64,000 bases of DNA. Origin: Knufia peltigerae. Taxonomy: Eukaryota; Ascomycota; Eurotiomycetes; Chaetothyriales; Trichomeriaceae. The notes under the pieces were generated by a model. That model had not been told where the DNA came from. It saw nothing but the letters and a program-made list of their open reading frames with translations, and made no database searches. Below, piece after piece: positions 58,287 through 64,000 of this stretch. The stretch covers positions 1 through 64,000 of the forward strand of contig JAPDRN010000145.1 in assembly GCA_030247855.1 (NCBI GenBank). Direction: 5' to 3'. The stretch's first letter is position 1; every line of letters begins with the position of its first letter. Both the position numbers and the translations under genes were made by a program.

Positions 58287-61181
58287 TGGTCGCGCAACTC
58301 TTTTTTGGGAACGCCATTTTTACCGACTTGGGAGGGGTTTGACTGCTGGAGCGACCTATCCCTGGCTAGTGAGACTGCGAAACCGCTCTTGCCTGTGTAT
58401 CACGCTTGATGACAAATGTCTGTGCCACGTAGTAGGTCTTGAAATCGGTTTCGGCCGGCGTGTTCGAGAGAAGGATCGTCGAACCTATGAGTGAGCAAAG
58501 ACTGGATCGCACGGCCACATGCTTTGCAAGGAACTGGTCCGACGCAAGAGTATTTGGCATATGCCAGTGAATTGGACGAGGTGGAACTCAGCACGAACGA
58601 ACTTGGGCTTTAACTCGGACGGGGAGATCCAAACAGAGTTGGACGCGTGTCGACGCTGAGACAGGACTTGTGATACGGATTGTATGAATATCAAAAGGGC
58701 CGCTGCCGGTTTCAGCAGTATAGAATGATAAGGTACAGGTGGTAATGCACAATGCATAAACGTACAGGGTTTTGATTGAGGTTCGAACAAAAACATGGTC
58801 TAGATTGTTAAAAACGCAGGCGTTGAAACGAGTTTTATTTTGCAGGATGATGTATGTATGTATGTAATAAGAGGTTCCTTCGTGTACCAACACGGGCACA
58901 GTATGGTTCGGGAGACGAAAGAACGTTGCCAGGTCGATCGAAAGTAGCCAGTCAGGCATTCTTCCTGCTCGAGTCCATAACCAATGGTAAACCTACCTTG
59001 GGTACCCAAGGTACGTGACCGTGATGATTACTGTAACTGTTTATTTTTGCGGAATTGAGTCCATGGTTTGAGGCATGTGAGATTTTCTTTCCCGAATGCG
59101 ACAACCACCACTCGGACTAACTTCACACAAGGGAGAAGAGGACCAGCTCAGCCTTGAGGGAGAAGGGAGAACCCGGAGGCGAAGGAGGACTAGCTCTATG
59201 TATGAGGGAGAAGAGAACCCGTGTTGGTAGAGGCCAGGATTCAGATAGAATGCGCTCCATGCCCATGGAAGAGAGCATCAAAAAAGATGTACAGTACAAG
59301 AGAAGATGGTACGCATTGCCTCTCAGAGGAGGGACCAATCTGGTTTCTACATGGGGCGTGTTGCAAGTTCTCAGTGGTGGTTCGCCCTCTACGACACATG
59401 CTGCAAACAGACCTTGTGCTGATAATGGTATGCCGCGCAAGAGCTTCTCGTCGTGCAATCAATCGTCTAGCATGGATATGATGCCCGTTGATTTTTTTTT
59501 CGCTCAATCGTCATACCACACTCCTCCGTTGTTGTCCATACACTTGACTCGTACATACCCGTGGACATTGGAAAGAACGAAAGAAAAAAAAAGTCCCGCA
59601 ATAATTGGGTAGGTATGGAGTATTACATAGGATCATCGAACGAGCAACAAGGCGTTGTTGAGCCGAGCCCGGGGCGGTCTTTGCTGGAATGGCATCGATG
59701 TTTCTCCCGTGTCGGTGTTGGGCATACATTACAGAACGATCTCCTCTCGTCTCTTCCATGTACAATAAATACCCAAGGTAAGCAGGGAGTATGAAATTGT
59801 CGCGACTGTACGTTTGAAATGATAGAATTTAGTATGGAGTATCATGGCACTTTGGAAAGCGTTGATGCCAAGCGGCGCAGTTGTTGTCTGAGCAAGCCGA
59901 GGTATTTCCCAAACAGGCCTGGGGGTGTACAGTAAGAAGTCACATGAATTCCGTACACCGCACAGCGTACAACAAGTAAGAAGGCATCACGGAGTACTGT
60001 ACGAGTACGAGCTACGGCTACGGAGTAATGACTTGGTTACTTCGGACAACAAAGTGCCAGAGCGGAGTGTCTGGAATATTTGATTGGAAATGGACCTCCC
60101 TGCAGCCTTTTCCCACTTATTTTCCTTCTGCTTTCCACTCATTTTTCATTCACCTGTCCCTCAGTCGGTCTGCCCCTCTGTCACTGGGTCTGCCTCCCCG
60201 TTGCCTTGTGATCTTACTTCACTATTGGCTCCATCACCATTCACTTTTACCTGGCAGAAATCTCTGCAGGGCCCAGCAGTGACCCATACAAATCATTCAA
60301 TGAGGACCCATGCTCATTCAATGACGGCCCATAGTCATTCAATGAGGACCCTCTTCATTCCATAAGGACCCATAGTCATTCAATGAATGCTGAAAGGCGG
60401 TCTGTTGGAAAAGTACAAATAGATGGCCTCCCCCCAAGTTTGGCGAATTCTTCTTCTTTTTTCTTTTTCCTTTTGATAGCTCTGGACGTTTATCCAACCT
60501 TCGCTCTTTAGAACTTACGCTAATACTTTGTACAGCTTTGCCTTTTGGCTTAGATCAAGTGTAGTATCTGTTCTTTTCAGTTTAATCTCTGAAATCATTC
60601 TACGGAATGAATCACTGATTATTCTTATTTCTGGATCTCGCTGTGAGGCTCCTCTGTGCTTGCGCATGAGTCTCTAGCACCGTGTCCGAGGCCTTACACT
60701 GCCGCCTTGCGATGCGAACAACCACCTTTTCATCATTGTGTTTTTTGCCTCGAGCAAGACCTTGGAGAAGAGTTTTGATATTCTCTTATGAATTTTTAAG
60801 AATACAACCCTGAATCAACAGCCTCGCGAGGCTCGCCAGTCTTCAAGGTAACAAGCCTTCACACAAACTACGAGCGGAGCATAGATACAGCTACTTCTAC
60901 CCATACAATACATAATAACATATTTCATACAATATGAATTCTTCCTCGTACTCGTAAAGCTCCAAAAAGTTCCAGACAATCGCCGCAAATGATGTAAAAC
61001 ACGATTGCGGAAAAAATTCTTGGGGTTTTGGAGTCTTGTCTTGTAAGGAAAATAACATGCGCACGCCGGCCGCAGCAAACATTGTTAATTCTCAAAGTTC
61101 CAATCCTTTGAACCACAACTCGACGATCGGTCTGGGACTTACTCTGTATACACTCTCTCCATCTCCTGAACCCCTCATACA
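58287..61181. other. Long intergenic region
   Basis: 2.9 kb, no gene supported. It holds a GGGTACCC-centred palindrome near 58996-59014, TACGGAGTA at 60019 and an imperfect tandem repeat at 60283-60390. Confidence 0.55.
60283..60390. repeat. Imperfect tandem repeat, about 21-bp unit x 5
   Basis: Five diverged units close to CCCATAGTCATTCAATGAGG. Unit lengths vary between about 20 and 24 bp and copies differ by substitutions and small indels, so this array is older than the one at 39611. It is non-coding as far as can be seen. Confidence 0.85.
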
Positions 61182-62005
61182 ATGTCAAACGACACGACAA
61201 TGACCACGCCTGCGACTGCTCCCACATCCTCAACCACAACGACGTCGCCCACCGCCCACGTCGACCCAGCGATTTTCACATCCCTGCAGGCCAAAATTGA
61301 CGAAGAAACCTCCATACGCGATGAGCTCAAAGCCTTTGTCGACACTCTCACCAAGCAAGGCCGCCTGACACAATCCATCCTCTCGCGCATCCACAACACA
61401 CCGACGTCCGAGCTGGAACGGTCCGTCCTGACCCCGGCCTACGACGCACTGGCGCAGCAAGCCTCGACGGTCAAAGATCTGGCGCAGTCGGCGTCGAAAT
61501 ACCCCTTCTACAAATGGAACAGCCTGTGGCGGAACGACGTACAGAGTGTCATCGGCAGCATACAGATTGCAGATTGGCTACGGTCGGGACAACTGGTGAC
61601 GGTTGAACAGGTCGGGCAAAGACTAGGTGGTACGTTTTGGATATTCTTGCATAACAGTACGTCGGGAGTGCGCGTGCCAGACTGACTTGTGACTGTACAG
61701 TGCCGGTCAACCTCAAAGACGAAGATCAATTCCACATCACGATCGAAGACTACCTTCTCGCCCTGACCACCACCATCGAAGAACTCGCGCGCCTGGCGCC
61801 CAACGCGGTCACCTTGGGAGACTACGCGAGACCGCTGCAAATCTCCAAGTTCATCAAAGATGTCCACGCTGGGTTTCAGTTGTTGAATCTCAAGAACGAC
61901 ATCCTCAGACGACGGACGGACGGGATCAAGTACAGCGTCAAAAAGGTGGAGGATGTCGTGTACGACCTCAGTCTGAGAGGGTTGATACCTAAAGAGAAAG
62001 CTTGA
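61182..62005 (+). CDS. Translin family protein, 250 aa
   Basis: Two exons, in phase: 61182-61629 and 61701-62005 (GTACGT donor, GTACAG acceptor). After a Thr/Ser-rich N-terminal stretch the helical translin fold begins (DPAIFTSLQAKIDEETSIRD). It includes KYPFYKWNSLWRNDVQSVIG, then DEDQFHITIEDYLLALTTTI, LARLAPNAVTLGDYARPLQI and GFQLLNLKNDILRRRTDGIK, the most conserved translin block. Translin forms rings that bind RNA and single-stranded DNA. With its partner TRAX it makes the C3PO endonuclease, which in Neurospora trims tRNA 5' leaders. The YxxAL and LLNLKND patterns fit translin rather than TRAX, whose catalytic acidic residues are absent. Confidence 0.94.
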
Positions 62006-62679
62006 GCTTGAACTGGCACAATGCCGAGGTCGAGATTGGCACGAGTCGAGAGGAAAAAGGACAAGGTGTGAGTGCCGCATCGACGCCTACGCTTTTTCTG
62101 TATCAACATCAAACAATATGTTCGAGAGTCAAGCGATGAGATATACGCATGGACCGCAGATTCCAGATGATACCAGCTGATTTTGTACGATACATATTCG
62201 AGAATCGATCGTTGAGATACACATGAGTCGAAGATTCCAGTGGATAACTGTACCCGGCTGGGTTTGTACGATATCTCGGATCAAAAGGTGTAGGAAAACA
62301 AGCTCGCTACGAGAGTATGAGGAGGAGGACGAAGGACATGGGGGAAAAATGCGCTTCAGAACAAAATCAAACATGCTCAGCACCACGATTACGAGTGATG
62401 ATGGGGCTCGTAATGTGAAATGACACATTTCTTATCAGATGTTCTTGTCTTTATTTTTCCGAGTCTTTGATTGCATTTTTGATGGTTCTACTACCGGGAT
62501 ATTAACAAGGAACCGAGGAAGCAGCTGGAGCATTCACTGTGCCACTGCTGCTACCATCATCGTCATGACTGTCTCTCTTCTTTTCGAAAAACTTCCCACG
62601 TAGAGGGCATGTGATCAAAAAAAAAGGTTCATCAGACGTACGTTCAAAAGTACTCGCACCAAAAACTCGTAGGCATCGT
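62006..62679. other. Convergent intergenic region
   Basis: 3' flanks of translin and the SMP-like gene. A sequence around ATGAGATATACGCATG...CGAAGATTCCAG is partly repeated at 62136-62170 and 62212-62245. No gene seen. Confidence 0.5.
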
Positions 62680-63126
62680 TCATGGGGCGGTTTCCTTCTT
62701 CCACTCGGCGCCGTCGGTCCTCACGCTGCTCTCCGCCGTGGCCGGTTCCCTCAGACCTTCCGACGACTGAGTGCCCAACTTGACGTTGACGCCACCGCTG
62801 CCGACGTTGACGGTCCGTTGATCCGCGGATTGTAGGTCCGCGCTCGCCCCGCCGACGGGTTGTTCGGGTAGAGGGAGACCGGCCTTGACCCGGTCGATTT
62901 CGGCCTCTTTGCTTTCTTGTTCGGAAAGTATTTGCTGTCGAATGGATTTTAGTAATTGGCTACACGCAAACAAGAAACAAAAGGGAAAAAAGGACAACGC
63001 AAAGTGACATACCTTCATGGCAGAAGCATCAGAATCCTTGGGTGTCTTGCCGTCGTGGAACTTTGATTCTTTTGCTTCCATCTTACGGACGTCTTCGCTC
63101 GTGACGTGGAATGTGGATTCGGACAT
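62680..63126 (-). CDS. Small SMP (seed maturation protein)-like protein, 122 aa
   Basis: Two exons, in phase: 63126-63013 and 62934-62680. The acceptor is the CAG after a TTACTAAA branch site; the more upstream TAG would break the frame. The opening MSESTFHVTSEDVRKMEAKE with HDGKTPKDSDASAMK is like the SMP/LEA-type motif (a 'DVRKMES...G..P..SDA' line) seen in small fungal and plant proteins. EAEIDRVKAGLPLPEQP then closes the conserved part. The rest is Gly/Ser/Thr-rich and probably disordered. LEA-like proteins are tied to desiccation and stress tolerance. This function is an inference from motif resemblance. Confidence 0.75.
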   Translation of the reverse strand: MSESTFHVTSEDVRKMEAKESKFHDGKTPKDSDASAMKVCHFALSFFPFCFLFACSQLLKSIRQQILSEQESKEAEIDRVKAGLPLPEQPVGGASADLQSADQRTVNVGSGGVNVKLGTQSSEGLREPATAESSVRTDGAEWKKETAP

Positions 63127-64000
63127 TTTGTTTGGGGGACTGTGTGTGTGTGGTGTATTCTCGAAGAATGAAGGACTGTAAATCTTTTCAACCTTTTTTT
63201 CTCGTTCTCTTTTGGTATATACTGGTTGATTTTTTGAGTATATCAAAAGTTACACTTCTTGAGGAATTGGAAAATTGCCCATTAATATTTAATCCTTCAA
63301 AGATCTCAAGGACAGGTAAAATATACGTCACTACGACACACACAAATAGAATGGATACGAAATCACTGGGCCCTTTGACGATCCATCTCGAAGGTTCGCA
63401 ACGCGACCGTTGAGCCATCATCATCATCATCATCATCGTTCATCAATACTGTAAGGCCCCATGAAGGAAAGAAACGAAGAGGAAGAAATATCCAAATGAT
63501 ACGTCATGACAACATCCAACCCCCCCAAAAAACATCATGGGTTTACCTGGAATGGTTTAGATCGAAAAGAACTCTCAGACCAAGTCGGAAAAGTAGAGCC
63601 GAGCGAATGAGAAGAGACTTTTGGTTCCTGAGTCGAGATGATTGTCCTTTTTTTTCATCCCACGGAGCCATAATACCTGTTGTTTGCTACTTGATATCCT
63701 TCATACCCACAAGACCGAAACTCCAGGCAAACGACTTTTGAAAGAAGACCAGCATCTCTATCTCTCTCCCTTTGCTTCTCTCGAAGCTTCTCACTCTTCA
63801 ACCCGGGCCAAATGATTTTGTTTCACAGACTTCGTCGTGCCCTCAAATCATTGGCTCTTCTCCCGTTTCTCCTTTTCATTTCAGTTCTGGCCCCTAGACA
63901 GGGTTAAGCGTAGGTTGCTTATCTTCTGTCAAAAGTCCAAGGTCATGGTCGGTACCGGAGGAGAAGTGTATCGCCGATAAGTTTGGCACAGAGCTGTTTT
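63127..64000. other. Intergenic, window edge
   Basis: Promoter side of the SMP-like gene. An (ATC)n microsatellite lies at about 63417-63437. No gene supported to the end of the window. Confidence 0.5.

Noticed and set aside
1..64000. CRISPR arrays, bacterial operons, rRNA
   Set aside because: No regularly spaced identical repeats with unique spacers, no ribosomal RNA core sequences, and gene structure is eukaryotic throughout.

Overview
The window is nuclear DNA of a filamentous ascomycete (Pezizomycotina). The evidence is a FacB/Cat8-type acetate regulator, short 50-160 nt introns with GT...CTAAC...AG signals, SUN-family and TRI12-like genes, and fungal-only families such as the 'RADVAKRQACH' proteins. 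A eurotiomycete-like fungus would fit, but the sequence alone does not fix order or genus. There is no rRNA, convincing tRNA, CRISPR array, bacterial operon or secondary-metabolite backbone gene. Gene models below were built by joining reading frames at splice sites that keep phase; most join without conflict.

Layout. 0.4-9.5 kb is a housekeeping block: an uncharacterised gene, the PP2A activator PTPA/Rrd2, a trypsin-fold protein with a damaged triad, a YGR210-type Obg GTPase with two tiny exons, and a small probably mitochondrial protein. 10-18.4 kb has a kinase-fold FTA2-like gene, the FacB homologue and a SET-domain methyltransferase. 19-24.4 kb has a divergent TRI12-like MFS exporter and cytochrome P450 pair. 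27-33.9 kb has two MFS sugar transporters flanking an SMP-30/gluconolactonase-type lactonase, all on the minus strand, which suggests uptake and lactone hydrolysis of a sugar acid or sugar. 36-41 kb has a casein kinase 1, a fungal-specific nuclear-looking gene and an FAD monooxygenase.

42-56 kb is an accessory, decaying region. It holds a kinase-like gene without a clear 5' end, a kinase fragment, an aminoglycoside-phosphotransferase-family (APH) pseudogene with at least four lesions, a second APH-family gene with a frameshift, a MITE-like element with about 40-bp inverted termini, a coiled-coil gene with a relic duplication of its own 3' end, and a SUN-family cell-wall gene. 57-63 kb returns to conserved genes: a DUF202 membrane protein, translin and a small SMP-like protein.

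Across the whole window the 9-mer TACGGAGTA (either strand) recurs about 19 times, all outside coding exons, against about 0.5 expected by chance. A second palindromic family around TACCTAGGTA is also recurrent. These motifs, the MITE-like element and the cluster of decaying kinase-fold genes are the least ordinary signals here. I did not find a complete, clearly new biological system.
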